NCBI GenBank assembly: GCA_011523725.1
Contig: WTGD01000349.1
Coordinates: 1-8,867 of the forward strand
Direction: 5' to 3'
Source of the DNA: Nitrospinota bacterium
GTDB taxonomy: Bacteria > UBA8248
DNA length: 8,867 nucleotides
In this document: positions 8,579 through 8,867 of the stretch, piece by piece
Layout of the letters: each line of letters begins with the position of its first letter
Numbering within the stretch: the stretch's first letter is position 1
Made by a program: the position numbers and the translations under genes
The notes under the pieces: model-generated
Told to the model about the DNA's origin: nothing
Database searches by the model: none
Seen by the model: only the letters and a program-made list of their open reading frames with translations

Positions 8579-8592
8579 AGAAATCCTTTTCA

Positions 8593-8640
8593 GGAATTTA
8601 TCGAATTTTATCGGATTTTTCGGTATTTTATCGAAATTCC
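8593..8640. repeat. Periodic TTTATCG array bounded by inverted repeats
   Basis: Four near-repeats follow one another at 9-11-bp spacing: GAATTTATC (8594), GAATTTTATC (8603), GGATTTTTC (8613) and GGTATTTTATC (8622). The array is bounded by GGAATTT (8593-8599) and its exact reverse complement AAATTCC (8634-8640). The block TTTTTCGGTA (8616-8625) also opens the window (1-10). It is non-coding; phased A/T tracts of this kind could bend DNA or bind a protein, but nothing identifies one. Confidence 0.6.
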
Positions 8641-8678
8641 CGGCGCGTCCCTCGCGGTCCGTCCCCGGGTGCGAAAGA

Positions 8679-8752
8679 GCGATCCCGATCGCCGGGAGGA
8701 GGGTTGCCGGCCGAACGGAACCGGCCGGTATTCGGAGGCGAGGGGCCGGCCG
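8679..8752. repeat. GC-rich palindromes
   Basis: GCGAT (8679-8683) pairs with ATCGC (8688-8692) around a 4-nt loop. CCGGCCG (8707-8713) pairs with CGGCCGG (8722-8728) around an 8-nt loop, and CCGGCCG returns at 8746-8752. No T-tract follows, and the sequences are of low complexity for this GC-rich genome, so they may be chance folds or part of the flanking repeat. Confidence 0.35.
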
Positions 8753-8815
8753 CCGCTTTCCCTTTTTCGCATGACCCGTTTCCACCAGAACCTCTCCTTC
8801 GCGCTTTCGCGGGAG

Positions 8816-8867
8816 ATTCTGCCGCATCCCGACGCGGGGCGAGAACCGCAAATGCGGGGAAATGCGG
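8816..8867. repeat. Dispersed intergenic element, right copy (cut by window end)
   Basis: This is the second copy of the element at 67-119: ATTCTGCC (8816-8823), a partly conserved middle, then GCAAATGCGGGGAAATGCGG (8848-8867), identical over all 20 bases. Orientation is the same as the left copy. The window ends inside it, so its true right border is unseen. Together with the cluster at 8432-8497 it makes a small repeat family restricted here to gene-free DNA. Confidence 0.6.

Noticed and set aside
8593..8640. Possible CRISPR array
   Set aside because: The units are only 9-11 bp and directly abutting, with no spacers and no cas genes in the window.
8120..8851. 243-codon open frame on the minus strand
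   Set aside because: It spans all the repeats and palindromes of the intergenic region, gives periodic low-complexity peptide over the TTTATCG array, overlaps the 3' end of the FG-GAP gene, and matches no family I recognise.

Overview
The window reads as chromosomal DNA from a GC-rich bacterium, probably diderm (Gram-negative type). Its lineage cannot be fixed from the sequence. It holds five confident protein genes, a TPP riboswitch, one clear intrinsic terminator and two repeat-rich intergenic stretches. No rRNA, tRNA, transposase, integrase, phage gene or CRISPR array was seen.

Layout: (1) Positions 1-187 are non-coding and carry a roughly 53-bp element (67-119) that recurs at the far right end of the window (8816-8867). 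(2) A small exported DUF192 protein (188-649, +) converges, 7 bp apart, with an LLM-class flavin-dependent monooxygenase (657-1715, -). (3) Further right on the minus strand lies thiC, phosphomethylpyrimidine synthase of thiamine biosynthesis (1860-3623). It is a complete regulated unit: a candidate sigma70 promoter, a TPP riboswitch (3765-3838), a leader with a candidate anti-Shine-Dalgarno stretch, the gene, and a strong rho-independent terminator (1797-1832). (4) Divergent from thiC is a 631-residue membrane protein with a C-terminal TPR array (4101-5996, +), which resembles the TMTC/DUF1736 family of GT-C-like O-mannosyltransferases. (5) Next comes a secreted 639-residue protein (6211-8130, +) joining a FlgT-C-like domain, a CsgG/FlgO-like domain and a five-loop FG-GAP/VCBS beta-propeller region. 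(6) Positions 8131-8867 have no credible gene. They hold a G/C-run inverted repeat, AAATGCGGGG-type repeats, an AT-rich promoter-like patch, a 10-11-bp periodic TTTATCG array bounded by inverted repeats, GC-rich palindromes and the second copy of the end element.

How the genes relate: thiC stands alone as a TPP-controlled cistron. The monooxygenase has its own ribosome-binding site and lies beyond the thiC terminator, so the two are probably not co-transcribed. The TMTC-like and FG-GAP proteins are adjacent and co-oriented and would both act at the cell envelope, but 214 bp with a weak hairpin and a candidate promoter separate them, so a shared function is only a hypothesis. I found no convincing new defence, mobile or biosynthetic system. 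The most interesting items are the composite FG-GAP protein beside the TMTC-like protein, and the repeat family flanking the gene block.
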